Assembly (NCBI GenBank): GCA_007922225.1
Contig: ML680053.1
Coordinates: 19,144,694 to 19,208,693 of the forward strand
Reading direction: 5' to 3'
DNA: 64,000 nucleotides
Source of the DNA: Emydura subglobosa
Lineage: Eukaryota; Chordata; Testudines; Chelidae
Shown: piece by piece, positions 12,190-23,276 of the stretch
Layout of the letters: the number at the start of each line of letters is the position of its first letter
How positions within the stretch are numbered: the first letter of the stretch is position 1
The notes under the pieces: generated by a model
The model's database searches: none
Seen by the model: the letters and a program-made list of their open reading frames with translations, nothing else
Told to the model about the DNA's origin: nothing
Position numbers and translations under genes: made by a program

Positions 12190-13400
12190 GTTTTGAAGGA
12201 AACCAAAATCTTTCAGAATTTGAATATATAATAGGGCTATCCAAGCCAAATCATGATGTATAAACATGGTGACCTGGAAAGAATTTGGGCAATATATTTG
12301 TCCGGATTGCAGGACTAGCTGCACTTCTGTCCTCTTTGCGGTCTCTCTGAATGGTACTCCCTCAGGTATTTGGCCATGTGCATTTACTTCTTCTGGGGTG
12401 GAATTCTTCAGTTCTCCCACTCTTGGACTAAACCCATGGGCTACAGTACCCTGTACATCAACCATGCTTAGCCAGCAGGTCCACATGGGTTCGACATCTG
12501 TGGTTCTTCCCTTTGGCAGTCTGTGATCAGTGTTGTGTACAGTGATCAGACAGTCTTCCTAAAACAAAAGTATTATTTTATTTACCACAGTAGAAATGAA
12601 ACATTTAGCAAAAGAGGATTTTAAAAGAAAAAACCATCTACACTCATGTCCACCTTACCTAAGGCTCACTATCCCCCTGATGATTCAGTGGGTTCTGAGT
12701 TACTACAGAGAATTTTTTCTGGGTGTCTGGCTGGTGACTCTTGCCCACATGATCAGGGATTAGCTGATTGCCATATTTGGGATCGGGAAGGAATTTTCCC
12801 CCAGGGCAGATTGGCATAGGCCCTGGGGGGTTTTCACCTTCCTCTGCAGCATGGGGCACGGATCACTTGCTGGTGTATTCTTTGTACCTTAAAGTCTTTA
12901 AGTCATTATTTGTGGACTTCAGTAACTCAATCTTAGGCTTGGGGTCTATTACAGGAGTGGATGTGTGAAGTTCTGTGGCCTGAGTTGTGCAGGAGGTCAG
13001 ACTAGATGATCATAATGGTCCTTTCTGACCTTATAGTCCATGATCACTTAGGAAGGCCTAAGTTCCTTCAGGCTCCTAGTGTTTATCTCTGTGTCAGTCT
13101 GGATTCCCAGAACAGCTTCCCAAGAACTGCCTCCATCTCACTTGAGAGAGTCCCTTTTTTTAACTACCAAAGTCCTTTTGATCTTGTGTTCCTGCGCGTT
13201 TTCATGTCCAGCATTGTCTCTTAATAACCCTAACGTATTTATCAAGGGGTGTTTTATCCTGAGACGTATTCCTTCCTGCTTGTTTTCCCTGACAATCCCC
13301 CTAATACTAAACCAACACATTCATACAGTAAATATCCCGATAACCAGGTCAATATATAGTATTCGTGAATTATTACACAGCATCTCTACTTCTGTCACAG
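12190..13400 (-). mobile_element. LTR-like retroelement relic (minus strand) interrupted by CR1
   Basis: Two flanks, 12190-12660 and 13056-13400, look like the halves of one turtle LTR read on the minus strand. The left half carries a reverse-complement AATAAA near 12575-12581 ('tattttatttaccac'). The right half continues with 'agagagtcccttttttta' and 'tgttttatcctgagacg'. The CR1 3' end at 12661-13055 sits between them. Neither terminus is pinned down, and the family is recognised only from memory of turtle repeats. Confidence 0.4.
12661..13055 (+). mobile_element. CR1 LINE 3' end (plus strand)
   Basis: The + strand ends with the diagnostic CR1 tail 'gcaggaggtcagactaga' followed by 'tgatcataatggtcc' and 'ttctgaccttatagtcca'. 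Upstream are the usual UTR phrases 'gggtgtctggctggtgactct' and 'ggaaggaattttcccc'. It is 5' truncated. It shares its consensus, in the opposite orientation, with the CR1 piece at 26178-26503. Confidence 0.8.
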
Positions 13401-13735
13401 TTCAGAAATATTTCCATTCGTGTCCATGTCTGAGATCCCGGTGTTACCTTTTGTTTTCTTTTCAGTAACTTTATCAAATTTGTGCATAGTTACTTATCAC
13501 AATACACTTTGGACAGATTGTCTTTTCAGAGCATGGTACACACACTGACAAACTAAGTATTTAAATTGGAAGTGGTATCAACTGGTGGAGCCCATAGTCG
13601 TAGCTAAAGTTTGAGAAAGCTTTCCAGTTTGGAAAATTATTCTTCTGTTTTGTTTTGCTTAATCCTGAAGTAGGAAAGATATCTCATGTAGACCCTTTCA
13701 GTTAGGATCTGTAGCCTCCAGATGTGCTCACAATG

Positions 13736-13805
13736 GGCCTAATTCTGTTGGTGCTGTGCACCCTCAACTCCTATTGAAACCCATTGTATTCAGTGGATGT
13801 CGAAG
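13736..13805. repeat. Short palindromic dispersed repeat
   Basis: 'gggcctaattctgttggtgc' at the left and 'attgtattcagtgg' inside belong to the same loose family as the segments near 9.5, 53.1 and 55.7 kb. It is non-coding. Confidence 0.4.
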
Positions 13806-15319
13806 GTGTTGACAAGTTTAGGTGAAAACAATGGTTTGGAGAGCAAGTTCTTTGGGGTGAAGTATGCAGAGTAAATAATTTGCCTGTATGTTTTATACTA
13901 TGGGCCTCAAGGAGGAAACTGATCGGGGGGATGGAGGAAAGGAGAAAGCAACAACTCTAGAGAGATTCCATGAAACACTGAGACCGATGAAGAATGCTGT
14001 TCTCCAGAGCCTGGTGGCTCCACGTGTTCTTGCATCCACAGTACAAACTACCTTTCTGCTGTGTCAATAGTTGGCAACCATACTCCAATAGCCTCTTGGC
14101 TATCATAGAAACAAGAACCATTATGTATTTTTAAAAAATTCTTGCTGGAACCAAAATGTAGTTGCCGACTGTCTGTGAGTCAACTGTCATCTTCCCAGCA
14201 AAGAGGATGCATACCAAATGTAGTCTCTTACAATGGCCACTGACAGGGAAGAAGAGCACCTCTGGATACCTTTCATCCTGAATTTCAAGATTTAATAACC
14301 TCTCTCAAACAAGTCAGTGGGTGTTCAGGCAACCACACAAGGAGAAATAAGGCTGACAGCAGGTTCTTTAATTACCCCATGTCCAAGTTGACATTCAATA
14401 ACAGTAATATTCAGTAACTTCAATAACAACAAAAGTCCTGCACCATCAAGCAGTTTGATTATCTAATAAGTCAGCCCCATCTGCTAATAGTGGAAGGGGC
14501 AGATATTTCGATTGTGCACATTCCTTATCATGCTTTCACAGCCATTAGCACACAATCAGATCAGCTATGCTGAGACTGGTTTCAACCAGATACGGTAATA
14601 ATTACATGAGTGACATATCAGGCCTCATATGAAACCTGTAGGCAGAGGTGGGAGGTAAAAATGCATCACGTTCTCTGTTCTTTTTCATTTTTCCACATCT
14701 CTTATTTTTAATAGTTTCACAAATCTTTTCTTGTTACACTCCCTCAAATGCTCATTAGGGAATTGAGGCTGTGACTAATTTTTTTTGCTCTTTTGCATTC
14801 TTAGTGCAAATAAGGAAACACTAGTTACTACCAGCCCCTAAACCAGTGTGTTCCTGTTTTCTCTCATGCTTTAGCTTAACTGTCTCCAACCGTCATTCTT
14901 CTGTTGCATTGTAACTGTGAGAATGACAAATATTCCTGAGAGATTTGCTGTGGTAGGCAATTGACAAGTATTCCTGAAAGCCCGGTCTTTTACTTACAGA
15001 TTACTGATTTATTAATAGTGTTTATTTGTGACTGTCAGTCACTAAGGGCTGTTGGAATTTTTTTTAAAATGGAGTTGTGCTACATTTGTCTATCAAACTA
15101 AAATCAAATGACTTAATTGCTTTATTGACAGAAGGTCTCAGGAAAGGATTCAGTCTCTGGACCAAGCAGTCAGTAGAGGAAACTACAATGGGGATCCTAG
15201 ATATAGTTATCAATACCAGTTATATGGTGGCCTTTGTTATCAGTCAGAAATATCCTATCTTGGTACAAGAGAGAACTGCCTCAATGTTTCCTATTATAAT
15301 TTAGTATGTATATTGTGTT

Positions 15320-15440
15320 GTGCCTAGGACACTAGTCATGAACCTGGACCCCATTATGCTCGGTGCTGTACAAACAGAACCAAAGACAGTCCCTGTCCCA
15401 AAGAGCTAAAAATCTGTCTAAGCCGAAAGAAGATAGGTGG
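15320..15440. repeat. Ancient interspersed repeat (LINE/SINE tail type)
   Basis: The segment reads 'ccccattatgctcggtgctg...tacaaacagaac...agtccctgtcccaaagagct', a stereotyped phrase of old amniote interspersed repeats (L3/CR1-like 3' ends). It is about 120 bp, with no coding potential. The family name is uncertain. Confidence 0.5.
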
Positions 15441-16929
15441 ATACAATAGTCAGAAAAAAGGTTTTCATCCCACCTGCTGTGTGTTAATGAATGTATTTTG
15501 CTTTAGTGTGTTTTTTTCAATTTCTTCTGGGAATGATTCATTTGTGTGAAACAGGCTGTTTATTGTGTGCATGACATCACATCTCCAGTTATTAATGAAA
15601 ATAAATGTGGTCCCTGCTATTTCTATAGTTATGCCATTTTAATTCTTCACTTCACTTCTTTCATTTCTTTTAACATAATAGCTGATCAAAATTTTCTGCT
15701 TGAAAAGATTTTTTCTGATTAAATATGGCCTTAACCCACCCCCAAACCCCAGAACTTTTCATACACACAATTTTAGATATCTGCCAAATTTTCAATTTTT
15801 TCACTAGTTACCATAAGTTTTTTGGCTATATTTTTATAATTGATGTGTTTATTAAAATCATGTTCCAAATTGTTATTGAACATTTTCGTTTGGTTAAAAT
15901 ACAAACTTTAATAGAAAATGGGTCCATTTCAAGCTCTGAAATATGGAACACTTCGAAATCTCTGTAAAACTAAATTATTGTTTTTTAACCAAAACTAAAG
16001 TTAACACTTCCATTTAGGAAGCACAGTTTTCACTACTCCCTATAAATATAAATATCTGTTATTGTATTCAGAGTCAGGTCAATTTCTAGCACTAACCTAA
16101 ACTGCTTTTACCTGGTTATCACTTATAGTATAAAAATCCAATCTGTCCCTCCCTCTCTATAAGCAGTCCATTTGTTGACTGTTTTGGGGTGCTTTTTTGA
16201 ATGACTATCTTGCAGTTCAAGAGTCTTCACAGAATTACTCTGGTCCTGCCACTTGTAGTAGGATTTCATCTTCTACATTTTCTCTTAAATGGTATTGGTT
16301 TACAGGAACATTTGAAATTAACCTACTCCTCCAGTTCTTTGTCCTGATACTTTTTCAAATTGAAGGATTCATGTGGGCTTCATTTTGCTCCATTTTTATC
16401 AAATATTTTCTTGTTTTTTTGCACACCACAAGATAGGAGGGTAACAATCAGGTGTGCTGGCCTTTTTAGCCTGCCCTAGTCACATGATTTGGATGAATAT
16501 TAGATGGAGAGGGTTTCCAGTGTCTGTTGTCACAGTGAGCATCCCTAAGATTGGTGTTTTCTAACTTTTTAGTACATCTATTTTGTAAACATGAGAATGC
16601 TAGGATTTTGACATGGGGCTTGAGAGCAGTAGATAGAAGAAGTGAGTTTTTAGAAAGTGCCTTGAGAAGAAGAGCAAGTTTGATGGTACAAATACTGACA
16701 GAGAACTAGGTTTACCCAAGCTGATATGCAGAGAAGTAAATTACACCCTTCTGCAGAGGAGCAAGAGTGAGTTGACTGCTCTGTTTCCAGTTCCAAAGAC
16801 TGCCACTATCCTTCCTATCCTGCATACTTGATATGCTGAAAAGTGAAGCACCTACTCACTGTGTATAAGCTGCAGACTCCAACCCTCTTCCTGTCCACTT
16901 TCCAGCTGTGGACCAGAGATAAGGTTAAG

Positions 16930-17165
16930 ATTCTGTCATGGGTATTTTTATTAAAAGTCAGTGCCAGATCACGGGCAAGAAACAAAAATTCATGGAAGCT
17001 TGTAACCTGTCCTGGTTTTTGTAAACAATACCCTGGGATTGGGGAGACAAACAGAGCTTCTGGGGCTTGCAGCTACTCCAACTCTGCTGCTGGTCCTGCA
17101 GCAGGGGCTGACCACTGCTGCTCCAGCCCACTGCTGATCAGCTACTCTGCGGTCCTGGTGTTAGC
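16930..17165. mobile_element. Left part of a split non-autonomous repeat
   Basis: It begins 'attctgtcatgggtattttt', then 'tcacgggcaagaaacaaaaa' and 'ttcatggaagcttgtaacctgtcc', and ends in a GC-rich 'gctgctgctccag' body. The matching end ('agtcacggcagtcccggaaagt' to 'aatctgtgacctccatgg') appears more than 1.1 kb later at 18350-18460. I infer one element of about 350 bp split by the LTR-like block between them. 'Cacggaa/tcatgg' words at both ends suggest loose inverted termini. Confidence 0.5.
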
Positions 17166-18349
17166 CCAAAAAATGAATTTTGGGGTGTTGCTGTAATAAC
17201 CTGATTATTGCCCCCTTGGTCTGTTCTTCCTGACATAAAAGTTCCCAGGTTTGTTAAGGAAACAGTGAAGGACATGGATATAACCTTCTGATAAAGTAAG
17301 TGACACAGGCAGTATTCTTTCCAAAGCAAAATATCTTTTTATTAAAGTAACAGATAATCCCTACTACAATATGATCGAAAAAGCCTAACCAAGGCACAGA
17401 ATCGTTAAGACACAAATCTCTTATTACAGGTTAAAGAGCACTTAAACTACAAGAACATAAAGTTTAAATGATTCTAAGTGAAGCAATTTGTTGCAAGTGG
17501 CCAGTTTGCAACAACTTGCTGACAGCAGAACTTAAAGTGCTCTAAAGTTTACATTGATACGTTGCAATTAACAACAGAATTTTACTCATTCTTATCAACA
17601 CACACACACACTAACCCTATATTCTATCCTATACTAACCTTGTACTAAACTATAATTAAAGAAATATTAAGCTTACTCTATAAGTCTGTTGATGTTTCTT
17701 TTTAAAAATCACTGCTGCTGTTTGTTCAGTTCCTGGTCAGTCAGCTGTGCTCTGCTTCAGTTTTTTTCTCTCTCCCTCCCAGCAGCAGTTTTTCTTTGTC
17801 TTCTCTTGCTGGCATCCCAGCTATCCCCGAACACCTCTCTTTTTTCTCAGATGCAGACTCTGGACTCTGGAACTGTTGCTGGCAGGTAGCATTTTATGCT
17901 ACATTGTAGCTCTCTTTACCTTTCAGTTCTTAGAAGCAATTACCTCACTCGCACATTCTCCGTCTTAACCATTGCCTCAGAATTCTGATGGATAGCTCTG
18001 ACCTTTAAATTTGTGACCTGTATGCGGGGATTCTGACCAGCCAGCTGCTCAGCAAACCGACTTCTCTGTCACTCCTTACTGCACATGCTCAGTAGCCACC
18101 CATCTTGCACATGCTCACTGTTGTCATTTACCTCAGAGCTGTGATATTGCCCATTCCCCCTCCCCCCCATTCTTGGTTCTTTGCCAGGACACCATTTTAG
18201 GAATCCTAATTTCTTACTGAGCATGCTCAGGGTCTGCAGCATTCATCTCAGGGTGGCGGGACTTTTGCTAATTCAGAATAGAGATCAGAGATACAAAGTA
18301 GAGACTGGAGAATTTCTGGTTTCTGGTAATATTGGAGCTGGACGGCAAC
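17166..18349 (-). mobile_element. LTR-like insertion, minus strand
   Basis: About 1.2 kb separates the two halves of the flanking repeat. A reverse-complement AATAAA (TTTATT near 17337-17342) is followed by 'ttacaggttaaagagcactt', the same arrangement as in the LTR-like block at 150-930. The interior has no long ORF. 'catgctca' is repeated near 18086, 18109 and 18221. The TG-start and CA-end and the target duplication could not be fixed, so the call rests on context and the polyadenylation motif. Confidence 0.4.
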
Positions 18350-18462
18350 CAACTGTTTAGTGGCAGCCCCGGAATTGACAGCTGCCCCAGCCTTGCCTCA
18401 GAAGTCACGGCAGTCCCGGAAAGTCAGGGAATCTGTGACCTCCATGGTCGATCGTATCCTTA
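18350..18462. mobile_element. Right part of the split non-autonomous repeat
   Basis: It continues the element that begins at 16930: 'ggcagccccggaattgacag', 'cagaagtcacggcagtcccg' and 'aatctgtgacctccatggtc'. Its separation from the left half is explained by the intervening LTR-like insertion. Confidence 0.5.
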
Positions 18463-18821
18463 GTCATAGAGTACAAAAGCTTATATTTCACCCTTCATAT
18501 GTGGTCCAGAGACCTCACAGTCCCATATAAATCTACCTCGTCAACCCTTTATATTTTATCGTTATTCTTATTTGCATGATTGCAGCAAATAGAGGCCCCT
18601 AACCAGCATGGGATGGGATACCTTACTGTAATTAATTTATTTTTCTTCCCAGTAGATGGGCATGGTCACCTGCCTGTGCAGAGAATAGAGAGGTGTAGAT
18701 CTGAGGATATAGTTAAGGCTGGTGTTCCTTTTGTTTGAATGTGACTTGTGACACTTTTGGGGGTTAACCGAGCTGTCCAGGATGAATCGCTACCACTTGC
18801 TCATTGCAGGAGGGAGCCTTG

Positions 18822-19870
18822 TCATTGTCCACCCCTCTCAGACCTGTGTTCTGCTAATGGACTCATCTGCACATATAGATGGCCTGCACTGGCTGCATCT
18901 TTTACAATTGCTGGGATTGTATCGCACACTGCCGCCCTTACTTCATCATTGTATGCATCAAAGAACTGCTTTGGGGAAAACAGGTCTACCAACCTTCCAT
19001 AATCATCTTCCCTTTTTCCCATTTCCTTAAATGAACACACATTTTATAAACACATTCTCCGTGACTTTTTTTATCATGTTTTTGAAGTTTCTAAATTTTA
19101 GGCGATATGCCTCTGGGGTGATTTGAAATCTTTACAACACCTTTTTTAAAAAAAAAAAAATTATCATCATTCATCATTTTCCCGCGATCCATACCATTAA
19201 ACATACGCAAGGCTTTACCAGACAGTTTGGGAAGCAAGATTTTCTGTGCATCAGGAATCGTACATGCTTTCAAAGGTAATCAGGTATTCATCGATGCAGT
19301 CCCCTTCCCTATAGCATGGGCATTGTTTATCATAACTGGTTGATCCCTGGGGAGGATTACTTGCAGGAGGTGGAGTTTTATTTTACAATTCTGGTATTTT
19401 GATCTTGTGCTCCCTCTCTTCATGCTTTCAGTCATCCAACTCCAACAGTCTCCGAAAGACAGCTTCTGTCTATTTCTCTGCAGCTGCTGCCTGCTCTCTC
19501 TTGTAGGCATTCTTCTCATTCTTTTTTCCAATTTCACCATCTCCAGTCTGGCCCCCACCAGCTGAATGGCTTTCTTATTGAAGACTGTGCCAGGCGGCTA
19601 CCCTGTCAGTGGGCGTGTTGCACTCATCATGCCTGCACTCCCCACACCAACATTTCTTTCCGACTGAACTGGCTGCTCCAAGTGTAACTTATCTGGTTCC
19701 ATGAGGACAAACGTCATTTCCTCGACACTTTTCCCTGAAGCTTCTAATCCCTGACCTATGCACATCTGCTCAAATCACAGCTTAGTCAAGTTTGGAATAC
19801 CTTTCTTGTTTGTATGTTCGTTTTCCATGGCCTTTTGTTCTATTTCCTTCTCCTGAAATAAACAAACAGT
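18822..19870 (-). pseudogene. Decayed internal reading frame of the retroelement relic
   Basis: On the minus strand a reading frame can be followed with stops and a frameshift from a possible splice acceptor ('tatttcag', about 19852-19859) downwards. A first part with a 'GLEASGKSVEEM' segment looks like a SAP-type or gag-leader helix pair. A second, strongly basic part (about 19560-19380) is rich in Arg, Gln and Lys (KLEKRMRRMPTRES). A third (19040-18822) contains 'FFDAYNDEVRAAVCDTIPA'. At least two stops break it. I do not recognise a firm family. A gag-like protein is my best guess, given the LTR-like flanks. No restored sequence is offered. Confidence 0.35.
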
Positions 19871-20572
19871 AAATAACAAAATGTAACTATTTTCTTTCCT
19901 GTTTCCAACTTTATTACTTTTGAATCTTTAGGTTGTGTGTATCAGTCGACTTTATAAGTGTCTTGAGCGTGAACTTTGGTTACCTCATAAAGTAGGTGCA
20001 GATCCTGCCGTTTACACCACTTTGACACTTTTTCAGGGTTAACTTAGGAGTGAATCACTACCACCTGATCTCAGCAAGGATCCTTGTCTATGCCCACCAG
20101 GGGAAACCCTCCCTGACTACCAGCTGCTGGCAACACAAGCATTCTGCTTCCGGCTCTACAAGCACCACTCTTTCCCAACGTATCCTTGGGCTAGCAATTT
20201 ATACACCCCACTTTGTTACGCTCGAGTGCCCTGTCCATTATCTTCTGCACATCCTCAGTGTGCACCAATCCACTGCCTCTGTGGAGACAGTGCACTCCAT
20301 TTCACTGATTTCTTCTCCATTCAGCACTCTCTTGAGTGCAAGGCACTTAAATGTGTCTATAGTAAAACTAAATTGAAGTTTATTTAACAGAGCTTGAGAT
20401 AAAGATTAAAATAAAAACAAGTAAAAGGATTTGGAGACAAGGTTACAGGTAAAAGAAAACCATAGAACACCATCTACAGGCTATAATTATTAATAAGTTA
20501 CTTTCCTGTCTAATAAATTATTTCTTATCCAATGGTCAGTCCTTACTGCACTTGTCCAGTCCAGAAAGCTGG

Positions 20573-20582
20573 NNNNNNNNNN
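20573..20582. other. Assembly gap (10 N)
   Basis: Ten consecutive N lie inside the LTR-like segment. The true length of the missing sequence is unknown. Repeats of this kind often cause such breaks. Confidence 1.
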
Positions 20583-22562
20583 CTTTGTAAATGCGCAAGC
20601 TTGCATCTGGTTCAGACAGTAAACACTGACATGGACTGGCTCCATGGCTGTCCATGGTTTTCAGTGTTGATTGATTCAGCTCTGAGACTCCCCCACATTG
20701 GGTGGCAAGTTTTACTTACACCAGTTTTGGAACACAATATCCTATATGCTACATAACTCTACAATTGTTTCTCTTACAAACATCTTGCAATAAACATGAC
20801 AGTCATCTAGTTCTTAGCTTTCGGCAGAGACCACACACAACCCCCTTCAGTGAAATATTGAGAAGATGGTCAGACACGGGTAAACATACCATCTGGGCAT
20901 GCCTGTGTTACAGTGGTTCCAAAGGTGGGAAGGGTGACAAAAAATTGCTTTGACAGGAAAAAGTTTTATGCATCCTTTTTTCATTGCAGTTGGTTTCATA
21001 TCACACAGATCAGCAGATAGAGATCTCAGTCAATAGGAATCAAAAGAGAAAAGTTCTGACAGATAAATTCTTTTACATCCAGTATGTTTGTTCCTCTATA
21101 GTTGTGGGTAATTGCATTACATTAGTGCTATGTCTGTATATCAGTAACAGCCAGGAAGTATTTAAATATTCTTTGTAAAGTACTGGTGTAGGACCCTTAC
21201 TGGATACAAGTGATGTCAGAGCTCTGGATCTTTTGTGTGAAATATTCTTAGTTAACAGTCAGAATAAAATAGAGATATTGATTACCTTTTTGTATTGAGT
21301 TATGATGAAGCTATTATGATAGCAGCATAATTCATACACTGTAGTTAATGTTACTTTAGTAATTCCATCATAACCTCTATTTTTGAGATTTATAGCTGAG
21401 TCATAAAAATTCATTCCATCTGCAATTTGGCCTGAAAGATTTCAGCTGCACAATCCAGTTTTAAATCATGTTTAAATACAATAAATCATGATAAAATAAA
21501 AATAAAATATTTTTAACTATCATAAAAGAATAATGAATTTGAGCAATTAATAGTCCAGAGAGTGATCCAAAATGTTAATAGTACTTTGAAATACAAAATT
21601 ATTTGTTTTGATTCTGATTACAATCATAAGAGGTTTTGCTAAATCTGTAGAGTAATTAGAAAAGAGAATTCCGTATCCTGTTTCACTTTCTCTGCTTCTT
21701 GCACATGGAGCAAGGTAATGTGTGTTATGTGGGAGGATAAGAGCTGCAGAGTGTACGTAGGGGTGCGGTGCAGGAGAGGAGTAGCAGAAAGTAGAGAAAT
21801 CTTCCAAACAACTACAAGAGGAAGCACTACTTCCTATCTGTCATGGGGTGTGGGAAAATAGCCTTGTGCTTTGAAGGACTCTGTATTCCCTGCTACTGCA
21901 GTTTTCAATACTACCATAGGAGCAGGCAATACAGCTACCCATCAGTCCTAACTCAGAAATGTGGGGTACATGTGGTGACCACCTCTCCATAACGCAGTTC
22001 CCTCACTCTTGAATCCTCTTCAGCACTGGAGTCGACCAGTGCCCCTTGGAAGATCAGGGAGCTATATTCCTGTGCCACCTTTGTTAAGAAGAAGTCAGGA
22101 GGAGCACAACCACTAAGAAGGGAAGAGAGGGTGCAGTAACCAGGAGTTGGTGAGGTTCAGACAATGTGGTCGCTCCATGAATAATTCTGTTTGCCAGGAA
22201 TTATAGGATGGAGAGGTGTGGTGGTTGGGGGGGATGAGGGCTGGATTGGGATTTAGGGTGGGATAGAGAGGTGATGGGTGACAACTGGAATAAAAGGTAT
22301 TAAGAGATGCTGGAGATCTGACTGGAGCTTTGGAGGGCATGGATCAAAAGGAACAGGGAGGGACCGGACGATTCTGGTAGCCATGTTGTATCTCAAACTC
22401 AGCTACTCGGTGGGCCATTCCTCTCATTCAAAATCTGCACTGGTGTCTGCCCAGCACTTGGCAAACAATGTAATTGGTGCAAGAGTGTGATCAGCTTCCA
22501 GAAAGGAGGAAAATGTGAAATATTCACAGAGTTTATCGCCACTCCAGCTTTCTGTGGGGGTT

Positions 22563-23270
22563 TGTGATGGGGGGTTCACTCCACACTCTCCTCAAAGAGG
22601 TAATGGAGACCAGATGGGCCAACTAATCTATTCGGCTACAAGCTGGGAGAATTAAGGCTGTGAGGAAAGCCCTAGTTAGGGGAAGCTCATCTTTGTGGGA
22701 ATAGGTGTGGCTTCTATAAATCCAGGGAGCTCATAGCAGAAAGAGGGTCTGCAGTCACTCCCTGGGAAAAGGGAATTGTGTTTGGGGCTACAGAGGCAAG
22801 TAGTTACTCCTTGAGAAGAGGAAGTTGTCAGGCTAACAAACCCAGAGAGGCAGGGAGAGCCAGGAGGTAAGAAAATGGCTCAGGGAAAGGCAATAAGGTC
22901 CAGGAGGGAGTAGATCATGGCTGATGACTAGAGGGTCTTTGAGCTGGAACTGGAGTAGAGGGCAGGGCTGGGTTTCCTCGCCAGCCACTGAGGAAGTGGC
23001 ACCATAACAGCAGTGAATGGGAAGATTGCCGGACACTGCTAGTGAAAAGAGACTTTGATACCCTGGAAGGGGCAAAGATGTATAGTCACCTGGCTGGAGG
23101 GCTGAGTCACAAAAAAGGAACACCTGGTGTCACAGAGACTGAGAGACACAGCGGCAGTAGGGTGTACAACGAGCAGCAGAAGGGGGCCCCAGACCTGGAA
23201 GGAGCTAATCCCCAATGTGGCCAGAAGGAGGACCCACTAGCAGTTCCACAGGGTTCTGTCCTTCATTCCC
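22563..23270 (+). mobile_element. LTR-like repeat, plus strand
   Basis: It starts TGTGATGGGGGG, similar to the terminus of the LTR-like element at 44519-45223 (TGTGATGGGGTG on its own strand). It carries a TATA-like box 'ttctataaatccaggg' near 22711-22726. The remainder is G- and A-rich ('gagaggcagggagagccagg') with no intact ORF. It is directly followed by the CR1 end at 23277. The right end is not defined. Confidence 0.45.
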
Positions 23271-23276
23271 TTGCCT

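Larger units (their letters stand above)
18735..20960 (-). mobile_element. Endogenous retroelement relic: LTR, internal part, partial LTR (minus strand)
   Basis: Two separated segments share the same start. 'tgacacttttgggggttaac' at 18748 and 'tgacactttttcagggttaa' at about 20022 are each followed by 'gaatcrctaccac' and 'cttgtc..tgcccacc'. This is the pattern expected of a 5' and a 3' LTR. The right copy continues to about 20960 with a reverse-complement AATAAA near 20379 ('tttatttaac') and spans an assembly gap. The left copy is cut after about 120 bp. The stretch between them, 18860-20020, carries short minus-strand reading frames described separately. Orientation and class are inferred. 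Confidence 0.5.

Noticed and set aside
12266..12526. 86-codon + strand frame with an opposite 100-codon frame
   Set aside because: Both lie in the LTR-like relic, have no recognisable domain, and overlap each other on opposite strands.
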